DNA of 64,000 nucleotides from Juglans regia (lineage: Eukaryota; Streptophyta; Magnoliopsida; Fagales; Juglandaceae), in the NCBI RefSeq assembly GCF_001411555.2, contig NC_049907.1:32773157-32837156 (forward strand), written 5' to 3'. How positions within the stretch are numbered: the stretch's first letter is position 1; each line of letters opens with the position of its first letter. The notes under the pieces are model-generated. The model saw nothing but the letters and a program-made list of their open reading frames with translations, did no database searches and was not told where the DNA came from. The position numbers were made by a program, and so were the translations under genes. This document shows positions 1 through 14,100 of this stretch, piece after piece.

Positions 1-599
1 AACTCAAAATATTTTTGAAATTGCATAATAATATTAATAATAAATACAACTATGTCATAAAATACATTTTTGGTTTAAAGACTCATTAAAACAAAATTGA
101 TTAAAGTAAGAGAGAAAATATTTCACTTAATAAAAAATAGACTAATTAGTATCTCTTTAAAGAATTCAAAATAGAAGTCTTGCACTACTATGTTCTTCTA
201 AAAAAATATATATGTAGCACTAATACTGTATTTCAAATATTTATTTAATCTGTATTTAAAATAAAACTCATACAAAGTGAGTTTAATATATAAAAAAAAT
301 AAAACACGATCAACTTATAATTACTCTTTTAAAAGCATCAGTATACTGACTTAGTAGTATAAGGCCATACGTCTACGTCCAAATAAAAATATAACATGCA
401 TGTAATATAAAACTCATGATTTCAAACCCAATATACATAATCAACTCATTAAAATATAAATCCATTAACCTAAACATCCGAAATAATATATCTGCAAACA
501 TCATAGGGGCAAAATTGGCAATAGAGCACATAATCTATTAGGTTAACCGAGACACCACATATTTCATCTTTAAGTAAGCAAACACAAAAATAGAGCAGC
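1..599. other. AT-rich intergenic DNA, nothing recognised
   Basis: Strongly AT-rich sequence with no long reading frame, no RNA gene and no clear repeat boundary that I can see. Confidence 0.6.
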
Positions 600-1575
600 G
601 GCAGCAGCACTTACCCAAGGAAAACTACGGTGCAACGGCACCGAGGGGAGGTCGTGGCGGAGTTGGGTTGTGGTGGACGGCAGCTATTTAGACGGTGGCG
701 CACTGGAAGAGAGAGAGAGAGATGAGGGAGAAAAAGAGAACGGGGAGTGAGAGATAGAGAGACACCAGAGAGATGAAACACGGTGAGAGGGATACCGTGC
801 GAGATGCTCACCGAGGTAGCAAGAGACAGCGACAAGGTTGTTGGGGCGGCAGCAGATCACGGAGTCGTTGGGCGTCAACGCCACTGGACTTCCCCTGCCG
901 TGGCTAGCGTCACCGAAAGGGTTGAGTGGTGCTCTGTTTTGAGAAGCAAAAACAGAGGTGTTTCGGTGATGCGTGCGATAGAGCTTTTACGTTGGGCGGC
1001 TAAGTGTGGGGTACGGTGGTGTAGGGCAGAGCAGTGGAGGTTTAAAATGTGGCTCAGTGGCTGTCGACGTGCGTGGGAGAGTACCTTGGCATGCTGGTCT
1101 GCGTCGTTAGATGTTGTGCATGGAGCTGGGCAGTTTCACACGATGGTTAAACATGGGTGTTGCATTGGTCGTGCGTGGATGGGTCGGGGCTTACGAGGTG
1201 GTTGGATGGTGGCGTCCGTTGGAGGTTGCTGGGTAACTCGAGTTCAAGCAGGCAGTAACTGGTTTGTGGTGGATTTCCAGGTGCCTTCCGACTTGGTGCG
1301 GATTAGATAGAAAGAAATAAATAAGTAAAATAAAATAAAATAAAGGTAGAGAGCATTGATCTACAAGGTGAAGTTTATTGAGAAACCAAAACGTACGGGA
1401 AAAGGGTGGTTACATGCATGGGGGCAGCGGTTACATGCAGTTGCCGTGCTTGAATGCGGGGAACTTATTGTACGTGGGCATGAGGAACGGATGAGTGAGA
1501 AGTGAACGGTTGGGAGTAAAAAAAAAAAATAATAAAAATAAATAATTGAATGCGAGCTCCGAGACCCGGATGTTA
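600..1575. other. GC-richer island, probable transposon-derived leader
   Basis: The base composition changes abruptly here. Read on the minus strand it is rich in CTCTCT tracts and proline/serine codons, like the GC-rich stretch at 16430-17330, which lies inside a mobile element. A 175-codon plus-strand frame (783-1310) has a biased Trp/Arg/Val/Gly make-up and no recognisable domain. I do not call a gene. The tail (1310-1575) has A-rich tracts. It may be a retrotransposon leader fragment (inference). Confidence 0.35.
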
Positions 1576-1867
1576 CAACAGCACAAACCATCAATTTTGC
1601 CCAACATCAAAGCCATACTTCTTTGTTTTCTGAGAGTGTCCTTTATTTGAAGAAGCAGAAAGAAACTGTACATGAACACATTTCTCCATGCCTCTACAAC
1701 ACTAGTGATTGAGACTTATTATCACGGAGTTGGCTGCATGCCGGCCATTACGGATAAACGTACAAAAGCATAAACTACACCATCAAGTAGAGGTAGATAT
1801 CTTTTAAGTGATTGCTGGTTGATGATCAATCATCAGTACTCATTTAAGTAAAATATAAAAGCGATAA

Positions 1868-2489
1868 TTAAGCATAGGCATCAGGGCTTTGGAGCAGGTA
1901 GGCTTCCGCAACTTACATGCCCAGGACCTTTTCCTTCCCAGCCTTGATTTCCTCTTCCGTGATCACAATGTCCCCCTTGGTATGGTAGTTTGTTGTCATC
2001 TTATTTTTACTGCCTCCCACTGGTGTTGGCTCAAGCTGGACCTCATGAACAATGAATTCCAGCTTCTCCTCCAAAGCATCACCTTCGGTCACTGTGTACT
2101 TGTAATAGTAGCTCTCTTCATTCACCTCGTCAATTCAGTTCTTAATGGAGCTGAGAGGGCTACCTGCATCATCATCATCATCGAGAGCATTCATCATCTT
2201 ATCTTAATCCAATGAAATAATTCCCGAGCGTTTAATGTTTAATCGCAAGTATACATGAGTAATATTATATATTTGCTAGATAGCTTGCTTAATAATTAAT
2301 ACCTTCAGCGAAATTGACCTGCCTGTTGCTATCGGGCCCTCCATTACCTTGAATGAAATCAATGCTCTTGACAGCTTGTGGCATGACTTTTGGGAGGATG
2401 AGGTTGTGAGAATCAAGGACCATGGCTTTGAACAATCTGGATGGAGGGATTGGGGAAGTTAAGTCGTCTGGATAAGTGATTACACCCAT
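1868..2489 (-). pseudogene. PR-10/Bet v 1-like pseudogene, copy A
   Basis: Family role: PR-10 proteins are small cytosolic ligand-binding proteins of the Bet v 1 fold, often induced by stress or pathogens. Exon 1 (2489-2303) begins [20 protein letters not shown] and keeps most of the glycine-rich loop (GNGGP). It has an in-frame one-codon insertion and a normal GT donor. Exon 2 starts at 2163 after GATGCAG. It has an in-frame TGA at 2135-2137 where copies B and C have CGA (Arg), and a TAA at 1913-1915 where a 3-base deletion merged codons 14 residues before the usual end at 1868. The TATA box present in copies B and C is missing: the bases around 2615 are replaced. Loss of function is very likely. 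Confidence 0.88.
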
Positions 2490-3024
2490 GATATGCTAGC
2501 TAGCTAGAGAATTGAAAGTTGGAAGGCCTGGAGTACTCTTAAAGAAGATAGGTTTTAATTATGAGTATAGAGCTTGATCAATCTTCAACTAATTGGTAAG
2601 GAAAATGCAGTATGGTTCTCAAAATTATGATGGTGCTACTCTTGTTCCCGAATTTGTTTGCTTTTGGTTGTAGGGTAATCATGTCCTGGAGTGCATTTGC
2701 TTAAAAATATGTAATGTATTGGGGGAGTTATTCTCCAAGTAATATCAAAGATGTCTATATTATATGCACTTCCAATCTTCTTGACCACTTAACTGCATGC
2801 ACTATGTTAATACATATACAAAAGGACAACATTATGGTTCTCAACAATGTATTTAAATTAAACAGCCTTTTGGTTCGGGATTATTATATCATCTTTAACT
2901 CACTATCCAAACCAAGCCTAATGAATCTCTCGACCAGTGGAGATCCTTGATCTCTTTAAGGGCAAGGAAAATCCATAAACAGTTGGGCACCATGGTGGAA
3001 ATTGGAATATTGCTTCTAATCAGG

Positions 3025-3370
3025 AGAAGTTTGGCGAATTTTGTGAATAATTATAAGATAATTTGTGAATAGTAGTGAGATAGTTGAAATTATGTATTTA
3101 TTGGGTTTGGAGAAATGAGAGAGAAAAAGTTGAATAAAAAATATTATAAAATTAAAATATTGTTATAATCTAATTTTTTAATACTATTTTTGTTTTGGAA
3201 TTTTAAAAGTTAACATTGTTTTTTTTTATTTTTTATTTGAAATTTTGAGAAATTTGTAATGATTAATTTGAAAAATTTGTAACGATTAGTTTGAAAATGT
3301 TCGTATTTGAATGATATTTGGAAAAGAAATGAGATGGGATGAGATGAAAATTATTTCCAAATATCTCCCA
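3025..3370. repeat. MITE-like repeat (GAGATGAG family), copy 1
   Basis: A noncoding AT-rich repeat marked by GTGAATAGTAGTGAGAT, GAGAGAAAAAGTTGAATAA and GTAATGATTA motifs and a terminal ATGAGATGGGATGAGATG. Related copies lie at about 21490-21855 and 41258-41605, with a shorter cousin at 40808-41010. This one and the 21490 copy sit at the same place in blocks A and B, so they predate the duplication. Confidence 0.6.
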
Positions 3371-5621
3371 AGTTAAGTATGAAAAAAAGAAGAAAAGAAG
3401 ATGAATAAGAAGAAGAGAGAGACAAAACTATCAATATATGTATTTTAGGCGAATTTAACTCATATGGCAAATTCTATGAAATTAAAAATAATAAGAAGTG
3501 AGATGGTCATTGAGACTAATATATCTAAGGATAAAATATGGTATAGGTAAGTGCATCAATTGTTATAAAAAATAAATATAAAATTTGTATATATCAATAA
3601 TTTATTTTAGTCTTTCAATGTAAACATCATGTATAAAATACTCACAAAACACGGATAATCCAAATATTTGATTTTTAGAGTTAATACTTGGGGCATGTTT
3701 GGGGCTACGATAAGAGGGTTAAAATGTGTTTAAATAGCCTTAAAAACAATGTAATAATAAAATTGGATTGCTTAGTTGACACATATTAAAGTATTTTTTA
3801 ATATAAAAAATCTCAAAAGTGCATTCCCGAAAAAGCATCCAATTTTCTTTGAACATACTTTTCAGAATATATTGGATGGTAGTTAACACTTTTAAAATAA
3901 CTGTCTATAGACAAAAATATCCATATACCTTTTATATAATTATAACTTTACCCTTGTCTTATTCATAATTGTATTGCCATTTAACTTATGCATCATTGCA
4001 GGGATTTTTATTATTATTATACTTACTAAAAACTCTATTAGATGATTTTTCTCTTTTTTTTTTTTTATCATAAAATTTGATTTCTATCAAGGACATAGTC
4101 ATGATCGTTTAAAAATCAAATGACCTTTTTCCAAATTTTAAAGAACTTTTTAATAATAACGCTTATTATTTAAGTTCTACAACTATAAGCCTTGACTTAA
4201 AAGTTAAATTATCTACCGCAATCCTAAGGTTGCACTTAGTGTATATTCTTTTCCTCTCTCGACTCTTGATAGTTAGTTTTGATACAGTTGATATAAGATG
4301 CACATGGATAGGATTCGTTTTGTCCATTTTAAAATGAATAAGATTCCTTTCCCTATTCTTTTTTAGAATAGCTAAAATCACAAAAGGATTCACAAAAGTA
4401 AATCTACATACTCACATGATTTCATATGATACGTTAGATAAAAGTAACTTTACAATCTAACGTACCACATAAATCTACACCAGTTTGTGAATTTATCTTG
4501 TCAAATCTCTTTCCTAATAGCCTATTGATTATTAGTATTACAATTATATTTAGGCAAGTAAACTTAATACGTGAATTTGTTATGTCTATCACAGAGACAA
4601 GATAGCCTTGTTCATTTTGCCCATTTTGTCCAACACGATTGACTTCGAACTGTAGATTTGTATGGATATTCTTTTAGAGAAATGCTTGGCCCACACTAGT
4701 GTGTCTTAACGTGATCTATTAGGTTATAAAATTATTTTTATTACAAGATATAATTTAATGTATTATATTAAATAAAATCACCATGATCTTAATATGATCA
4801 TTAAGTAAAGTAAAAATTTTTTAATAGAAAAATTCTATATAGACCCAGTCTTTCTCTCCTGCTTTGTAAAATGTAGCTAGCTCTGTTAATCAAGGAGATT
4901 GGGTGGCGCAATTACTTCAAAATGGACCATAAAGAGGTCAAAATGGCCTACTATCAAAGCCCATTAGGCGATACAAAACGTGAGGGGACGAAATCATTCA
5001 CACATTTTGTAGAAAATAACTGTTTAAGGAATATAGCATGAAACATCATCAAAAACCAGATGATCAATTTTGCCTAACATCAAAGCCAGACTTCTTTGTT
5101 TCCCTAGAGTGTCTTTATTTGAAGAAGCAGAAGGAAACTATATGTAACACCTCGCTCCTTCTGACATAACGCTCATTTTTTACGTAAGCAAATTCTGAGG
5201 ACGGAAATTATGCAATAGTCTGTCCCTTCTCTCTAGCGACAGTGAGCCTCGTTATATGTGCCGAACCTCGATGGCGTGTTTCTAAAGATATTATGTGAAT
5301 TCTAAAGTACGCCCAATGTTTTAAATGCACTGAAAATATTTATATGAGGTATTTCCAGTGTTACTGAACTAAGTTTAATTTTAAATACGACAATTATAAA
5401 ATTTTTTAAGAGCTCTAAAAATATTATAATTGTCGGAAATCATTTTAAAATTATTATTAAAATGATTTCAGTTATTTAAAATATTATGAGATTTGAATTA
5501 TGTTCAAAACTCTAATTAATTAAATGGTTTTATACTTTTAAAGATATTAAATAAGACTTCATTATTTTATTAATGACGAATGAATATTATTTTATAAAAT
5601 AAAGTTTAGTTTAAATAATAT

Positions 5622-7050
5622 TGTCACAACTCCGTCCTGGGAAGGGCGGGATCGCGACGTACATACCTGTCCTTTTCTTCATTCATTTCTTTTTCTAATA
5701 ACATGCGTTGGGCATGGACATGACACACGTGTATTCTAAATTTCTAATTTAATAAAGGGATCACCTGATACATATTCTAATCAAACATTTATCCAAAAAG
5801 ACTCTCAGAGTCCATACGTTCATGAAAACATAACCCATCATCCATAAACATAACTGTTCTAGTTAGGGAAGATCCTAAGCTTCTGCCTCTCCCTCTGCAG
5901 TAATGCCTTGCTCCCCAGCCTTTTCATCATTACCTGGACGTTTAAAAAATTTAAAATAAAAGTGAGTCGAATACTCAGTAAGTAGTACACCATGCAGTGA
6001 ACATACTAGGCATATATTCTTTTTCTTTTGAAAACATGCATACATAAAAATTTGTTAATTCTTGACAATGCTTTCATGCATAAACAGTTTAAGGAAAAGC
6101 CATACTTTCATGCATAAACATTCTAAGAAATAACTATGCTTTCATGTGTAACATTTTAAGAAATAACCATACTTTCATGTTTCACTTTCTTTGGCCGGTA
6201 CACATTATTACGCCCCGTGTGTTGGGGTTAGCAGTCTTCATTTGGACCTGGATTCCACCCGTGGCCACAGGTTTGGAATCCCTTTCAGTCAGGAGGCAGC
6301 ACTATGTGCACTACCAGTACTACTTATCCAGCATTGCAATTTTCCCACTTTTCAATCATATGGCCGTTACGTATTTTCATACACTAAGATGTTCATTCAT
6401 TCAGTCATTTCTTTCATTCATTTCAGTTCTTTCAGCTCTTTTCATTTAACAGTTCATTCATGAAAAACGTCATTTAAAAGCATGAACCTAAACATCATCT
6501 TTTCATTTAACAGTGCATTAATTTATAAAAACATAATTTTAAAAGCATGAGCTTGAACATCATCTTTCATGGCATCCATAAAGCGTCAGTTCATAGGGAC
6601 ATCTTAAAACGTTTTCTTCGCGTCATTTAAAACATCAGTTCATAGGGACCTTTTAAAACACTTTTTTCGCTTCATTGAAAGCATTGCTTAAAGCATAAGG
6701 CATGAGACGTTCATTTCCTTTCCTTTGCAATCAAAACATTTTCATCATCTTTCTTACTCCGATGCACATGCATTTTTTTTTTATAAAAAAGATGCATTTT
6801 CATGCTATACTACATATAGGAATAACCAATAAGTTTATTGAGAGAGCATGTATGGAAATCTCATGACTTAGAACCTACGTGCATGCTTTACCTTATACAC
6901 ATACACATAATTATAATCGATAGAGTGCTTAACAGGGGCTATCAAGAAAGGGCTTGTATATACTATATTCATTTACTCTTTTCTTTAGAAGAATATTTGC
7001 AATAAGAGAGATATATTATTTCATAAAGAGAACTTGGTGTAAGAAGCATG
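5622..7050 (-). mobile_element. LTR-like arm, inverted relative to 17335-20201
   Basis: Starts TGTCACAACTCCGTCCTGGG at 5622. The stretch 6190-6380 (GTGTGTTGGGGTTAGC, CCCGTGGCCACAGG, GGCCGTTACGTATTTTCATAC) is a diverged reverse complement of 19440-19650. CTTACCTCTATGCTCC near 7060 resembles the reverse complement of the sequence near 19000. Because plant LTRs often end in TGTGACA or GTTACA, I read this arm as minus-strand LTR sequence, with 5143-5621 as a separate terminal piece in the same orientation. The inner end is not resolved. The stretch 7050-8140 holds only AT-rich noncoding DNA. Confidence 0.45.
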
Positions 7051-8139
7051 GTCATAACAACTTACCTCTATGCTCCTCGATACTTCCATCAACAATATTG
7101 ATATTCCAATAAATAACATAAACGTGTTAATACTCATACAATATTCTTTAGCCCTCCATTTAAAAGAGAAAGCCACGATATTACAATCTACTGTTTCTTC
7201 TATGCTTAACATTAACCCAAATGACTACTCCTCACCTCAACTTACAAGAGAAAAACGTAAATATTAAGACATGCTAGCTGTCCATGGAAAGACTATTTTA
7301 AAAGCTCACATGAAAAGTAGTTAAAGATTCATAGGTTTCAAACAAGGTCTCTTTGATTCAATCTCACTTTGGGTTATGGACATTAGGAGATAAAATTTGA
7401 AAACTCTCAACAATGGGCTTTAAAATAGATTTAGGCATCTCAAATAGGCTAAATAAGCTTAGGAAACATGCCCCTTTGAATCAACTTGTGGTCCCTCATT
7501 TTAAAAAGGTTAGCTTATCAATATTTTGGACTCTTGGGTTAGGTAGTATTTAACCAAACGAGGGACAACATAAATGGACTATTTGTACATCAAGATATGG
7601 CATGATATGGACTTAGAAATACTTGGACAACTTTACATATCATAATATATCATGCATAATTAATCTCTTATATCTAAACTAACTAAGCTATAACCTCTTC
7701 ACATAAGAAATATTTAATTAGTTTAGATAAAACCTCCCATTAAAATTAAAGTAGCATAAAGTATGGCAAAGTTACCCATTAAAAAACTTTAAAACCTTTA
7801 AACAGTTAAACTTATGATTTCCTCACTTAATACCTTTTAAAAGCAAAGTGTCAAATTATAGAATAAAGCAAAACCTTTAAACCAAACCTCTAGCATTCTA
7901 AAAATAGATTACTAACCAAACCTCAACACAAGGCACATGATACCAACATATATAATTTAAAACCACTTTAATCATCATCTATGAGTCAACCAAGTTTAAT
8001 AACAACATAGTATTTTCGAAATATAAAAAATACATAGCAAAACAACTATAATACCATTCGGTATGGGCCAAAAGGGCAAAGATATTTATTTGTAATATAG
8101 GAAATTAATTACATCAAAACACAAGCTAAAACAACTTAG

Positions 8140-11100
8140 TGAGTTTCCAAAATCAAATTAAAATAAATAAGTCAAAGTAGGATCTTTACCTTGAGCTCTT
8201 AGCCCCTTTCAAGAGGCAAGATAGATGACCAAATAGTGGTATAGCCGTGTGGACGAAGAGCCAAAATGATAGAACTGTTTTAACCCCAAAACCGAAAAAC
8301 CATAGGTAAGAAAAATGGTGAAATTCGAAACCCACGTGTAACTCATACTAGGGAATAAATTAAAAATCTATTACCTTCAAGATTTCACCATCTTGAAGAT
8401 GACAACAAGCTTTGGTTCCAAGCTTTCAGGCAAAACCGAAAATGAATATGGAGGGAGTGTTCTCATATGGTTTGAAGAGGATGAGAGAAAAATGTTTTTC
8501 CTCTTCCCTTGCTATGGAGTCACAAGTTTGAAGATGATGAAAGGAGTTTGGTTTGTTGAAGATGAGAAGAGAGGAGAACAAGAGAGGATCGGCTTTAGCT
8601 TGGAGAAGAAGAATAAAACTTTCTCTTTTTCTTTCTTGGGTGAGAGTCGACTGGTAAGAGTCAAAATGCCTTAGGAAGTTTTTATTTTGTTTTCTTCTTT
8701 TCTCTTTTGTTGTCTTGACCGATGGGTGGAAGGAAAAGTGAAGTCAATGACTTCCATAGGAAGCTTATGTCCAAGGAAGGAAAAGGGATTAGTTGATTTC
8801 GTTAAAGCATATTACATAAGCTTGGGAGTTGGATGGTGGAGATCTATCCACCTCAAGGGTAATTGTTTGAGTCCTACTACGTAGATTCTTACGTCATTTT
8901 ATTAATTCTATAACTTAAATATTTTGACATAAAGATTTTTATTATTTTTAATTATTTTATTTTAAGATGAGTATGCTTGATTTTTAAAATATGATTTATT
9001 AAAATAAATCAAGTGTATTATTTTTAAGATTTTGAAATATTTTCCGTTAAGCCTTTTAATTTTATTTATTTAAGAACTTGCCCAATTATTCTCTACCATT
9101 GGATTGGTATGTAAAAATTACCCTTAAGGTGGATAGATCTCCACCATCCAACTCCCAAACTTATGTGATAAGTTTTGACCAAATCAACGAATCACTTTTC
9201 CTTCCTTGGACGTAAGTTTCCTAAGGAAGCCATTGACTTCACTTTTCCTTCCACTCATCGATCAACGCAACAAAACATAAAAGAAGAAAACAAAATAAAA
9301 ACTATCCTAAGGCATTTTGGCTCCTACCCGTTCACCCTCACCCATGAAAGAAAAAGAAAAAGTTTTCATCTTCTTCTCCAAGCAAAAGCCGATCCTTTCT
9401 TCTCATCTTCAAGAAACCAAACTCCTCTCATTATCTTCAAGCTTGTGACTCCAAAGCAAGGGAGAGGAAAAATATTTATCTATCATCCACTTCAAACCAT
9501 ATGAGAACACTCCCTCCATATTCATTTTCAGTTTTCACTCAGAGCCTGGAACCCAAACTTGCTTTCCTCTTCAAGAGGCTGAAATCTTGAAGCTAATAGA
9601 CTTTTAATTTATTCCCTAGTATGAGTTACATGTGGGTTTCCAAAATCACATTAAAAAAAAATAAGTCAAATTAGGATTTTTACCTTTAGCTCTTAGCCCC
9701 ATCCAAGAGGCAAGATAGAGGACTAAATAGTGGAATAGCCGTGTGGATGAAGAACCAAAATGATAGAACTGTTTTAACCACAAAACTGAAACACCATATG
9801 TAAGAAAAATGGTGAAATTTGAAACCCACTTGTAACTCATACCAGGGAATAAATTAAAAATCTATTACCTTCAAGATTTCACCCTCTTGAAGATGAAAAC
9901 AAGTTTTGGATCCAAGTTTTGAGGCAAAACCGAAAATGAATATGGAGGGAGTATTCTCATACGGTGTGAAGAGGATGAGAGAAAAATATTTTTCCTCTTC
10001 CCTTGCTATGGAGTCACAAGCTTGAAGATGATGAGAGGACTTTCGTTTCTTGAAGATGAGAAGAGAGGAGAAGAAGAGTGGATCGGCTGTAGCTTGGAGA
10101 AAAAGATGAAAACTTTTTATTTTTCTTTCTTGGGTGAGAGTCGACGGGTAGTAGCCAAAATGCCTTAGGATATTTTATTTTGTTTTCTTCTTTTCTGTTT
10201 TGTTGCCTTGACCGATGGGTGGAAGGAAAAGTGAAGTCAATGGCTTCCTTAGGAAGCTTACGTCCAAGGAAGGAAAATAGATTAGTTGATTTGGTCAAAG
10301 CATATCATATAAGCTTGGGAGTTGGATGGTGGAGATCTATCCACGTCAAGAGTAATTTTTCGAGTCCTACTACGTAGGTTCTTACATCGTTTTATTAATT
10401 TTTCAAGTTAAATATTTTGAGGTAAAGTTTTTTATTACTTTTAATTATTTAATTTTAAGATGATTATTTTTTATTTTTAAAATATGATTTATTAAAATAA
10501 ATCAAGGGTATTATTTTTAAGATTTTGAAATATTTTCCCTTAAGCCCTTTAATTTTATTTATTTAAGAAAGTACCCAATTATTCTCTACCATTGGATTGG
10601 TTGGTGAAAGCTACCGTTGAGGTGGATAGATCTCCACCATGCAATTTCGAAGCTTATGTGATAAGTTTTGACCAAATCAACTAATCCATTTTCCTTCCTT
10701 GGACGTTAGCTTCCTAAGGAAGCCTTTGACTTCACTTTTCCTTCCACCCATCGATCAAGGCAACAAAAGAAAAAAGAAGAAAACAAAATAAAAACTATCC
10801 TAAGGCATTTTGGCACCTACCCGTAGACCCTCACCCAAGAAAAAAAAAAAAAAGTTTTCATCTTCTTCTCCAAGCAAAAGCCGATCCTCTCTTCTTCTCC
10901 TCTCTTCTCGTCTTCAAGAAACCAAACTCCTCTCATCATCTTCAAGCTTGTGACTCCATAGCAAGGGAAGAGGAAAAACATATTTCTCTCATCCTCTGCA
11001 AACCGTATGAGAACACTCCCTCCATATTGATTTTCGGTTTTGCCTAAAATCTTGGAACCAAACCTTGTTTTCATCTTCAAGGGGGTGAAATCTTGAAGGT

Positions 11101-14100
11101 AATAGACTTTTTAATTTATTCCCTAGTATGAGTTACATGTGGGTTTCCAAAATCACATTAAAAACAAATAAGTCAAATTATGATTTTTACCTTGAGCTCT
11201 TGGCCCCTTTGAAGAGGCAAGATAGAGAATCAAGTAGTGGTATAGCAGTGTGGATGAAGAGCCAAAATGATAGAACTGTTTCAACCCCAAAACCGAAGCA
11301 CCATAGGTAAGAAAATTTGTGAAATTCAAAACCCAAATGTTACTCATAATAGCGAATAAATTAAATGTGTATTACCTTCAAGCTTTCACCCTCTTGAAGA
11401 TGAAAACAAGCTTTGGTTCCAAACTTGGAGACAAAACAAAAAATGAATATGGAGGAAGTATTCTCATATGGTTTGAAGAGGATGAGAGAAAAATATATTT
11501 CCTCTTCCCTTGCTATGGAGTCACAGGCTTGAAGATGATAAGAGGAGTTTGGCTTCTTGAAGATGAGAGGAGAGGAGAAGAAGCTAGCATTGGCTTTAGC
11601 TTGGAGAAGAAGATGAAAACTTTTTCTTTTTCTTTCTTGGGTGAGGGTCGACGGGTACTAGCCAAAATGCCTTAGGATAATTTTTATTTTGTTTTCTTCC
11701 TTTTTGTTTTGTTGCCTTGACTGATGGGTGGAAGGAAAAGTGAAATCAATTGCTTCCTTTGGAAGCTTACGTCCAAGGAAGGAAAAGAGATTAGTTGATT
11801 TGGTCAAAGCATATCACATAAGCTTGGGAGTTGGATGGTGGAGATCTATCCACCTCAAGAGTAATTTTTCGAGTCCTACTACGTAAGTTCTTACATCGTT
11901 TTATTAATTTTTTAAGTTAAATATTTTGAGGTAAAGTTTTTTATTACTTTTAATTATTTAATTTTAAGATGAGTATTTTTTATTTTTAAAATTTGATTTA
12001 TTAAAATAAATCAAGGGTATTATTTTTAAGATTTTGAAATATTTTCCCTTAAGCCCTTTAATTTTATTTATTTAAGAAAGTACCCAATTATTCTCTACCA
12101 TTGGATTGGTTGGTGAAAGCTACCGTTGAGGTGGATAGATCTCCACCATGCAATTTCGAAGCTTATGTGATAAGTTTTGACCAAATCAACTAATCAATTT
12201 TCCTTCCTTGGACGTTAGCTTCCTAAGGAATTTGACTTCACTTTTCCTTCCACCCATCGATCAAGGCAACAAAAGAAAAAAGAAGAAAACAAAATAAAAA
12301 CTATCCTAAGGCATTTTGGCTCCTACCCGTCGACCCTCACCCAAGAAAAAAAAAAGAAAAAGTTTTCATCTTCTTCTCCAAGCAAAAGCCGATCCTCTCT
12401 TCTTCTCCTCTCTTCTCGTCTTCAAGAAACAAAACCCCTCTCATCCCATATCAAGGGAAGAGGAAAAACATATTTCTCTCATCGTCTGCAAACCGTATGA
12501 GAACACTCCCTCCATATTCATTTTCGGTTTTGCCTCAAATCTTGGAACCAAACCTTGTTTTCATCTTCAAGGGGGTGAAATCTTGAAGGTAATAGACTTT
12601 TTAATTTATTCCCTAGTATGAGTTACATGTGGGTTTCCAAAATCACATTAAAAACAAATGAGTCAAATTATGATTTTTACCTTGAGCTCTTAGCCCCTTT
12701 GAAGAGGCAAGATAAAGATAGAGAATCAAATAGTGGTATAGCAGTGTGGATGAAGAGCCAAAATGATAGAACTGTTTCAACCCCAAAACCGAAGCACCGT
12801 AGGTAAGAAAATTTGTGAAATTCAAAACCCAAATGTTACTCATAATAGCGAATAAATTAAATGTGTATTACCTTCAAGCTTTCACCCTCTTGAAGATGAA
12901 AACAAGCTTTGGTTCCAAACTTGGAGACAAAACAAAAAATGAATATGGAGGAAGTATTCTCATATGGTTTGAAGAGGATGAGAGAAAAATATTTTTCCTC
13001 TTCCCTTGCTATGGAGTCACAGGCTTGAAGATGATAAGAGGAGTTTGGCTTCTTGAAGATGAGAGGAGAGGAGAAGAAGCTAGCATCGGCTTTAGCTTGG
13101 AGAAGAAGATGAAAACTTTTTCTTTTTCTTTCTTGAATGCGGGTCGACGCGTACTAGCCAAAATGACTTAGGATAATTTTTATTTTGTTTTCTTCTTTTC
13201 TGTTTTGTTGCCTTGACCGATAGGTGGAAGGAAAAGTGAAATCAATTGCTTCCTTAGGAAGCTTACGTCCAAGGAAGGAAAAGAGATTAGTTGATTTGGT
13301 CAAAGCATATCACATAAGCTTGGGAGTTGGATGGTGGAGATCTATCCACCTCAAGAGTAATTTTTCGAGTCCTACTACGTGGGTTCTTACATCGTTTTAT
13401 TAATTTTTTAAGTTAAATATTTTGAGGTAAAGTTTTTTATTACTTTTAATTATTTAATTTTAAGATGAGTATTTTTTATTTTTAAAATATGATTTATTAA
13501 AATAAATCAAGGGTATTATTTTTAAGATTTTGAAATATTTTCCCTTAAGTCCTTTAATTTTATTTATTTAAGAAAGTACCCAATTATTCTCTACTATTGG
13601 ATTGGTTGGTGAAAGCTACCGTTGAGGTGGATAGATCTCCACCATGCAATTTCGAAACTTATGTGATAAGTTTTGACCAAATCAACTAATCCATTTTCCT
13701 TCCTTGGACGTTAGCTTCCTAAGGAAGCCTTTGACTTCACTTTTCCTTCCACCCATCGATCAAGGCAACAAAAGAAAAAAGAAGAAAACAAAATAAAAAC
13801 TATCCTAAGGCATTTTGACTCCTACCCGTCGACCCTCACCCAAGAAAAAAAAAAAAAGTTTTCATCTTCCTCTCCAAGCAAAAGTCGATCCTCTCTTCTT
13901 CTCCTCTCTTCTCGTCTTCAAGTAACCAAACTCCTCTCATCATCTTCAAGCTTGTGACTCCCTAGCAAGGGAAGAGGAAAAACATATTTCTCTCATCCTC
14001 TGCAAACCGTATGAGAACACTCCCTCCATATTCATTTTCGGTTTTGCCTCAAATCTTGGAACCAAACCTTGTTTTCATCTTCAAGAGGGTGAAATCTTGA

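Larger units (their letters stand above)
1580..5060. repeat. PR-10 tandem duplication, block A
   Basis: This is the first of three tandem copies of a segment of about 3.5 kb. The junctions show because sequence near 1580 (CATCAATTTTGCC followed by CAACATCAAAGCC) recurs near 5065 and 27965. Each copy has a minus-strand PR-10 gene followed by a similar AT-rich flank. The stretch 2500-5060 contains only this flank: a small MITE-like repeat at 3025-3370 and noncoding DNA that matches block B at 20950-22890 and 26738-27950. The end near 4880-5045 matches 27780-27950 closely, which fixes the unit boundary. Confidence 0.75.

Noticed and set aside
783..1310. 175-codon plus-strand frame
   Set aside because: Biased composition from a GC-rich stretch, no domain, no promoter; overlapping frames are open on the other strand too.
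8393..8884. Small protein-like frames in the 1.5 kb units (for example 8393-8674)
   Set aside because: Repeated in inverted-repeat arms, differing in length between units and without a domain; treated as repeat DNA.
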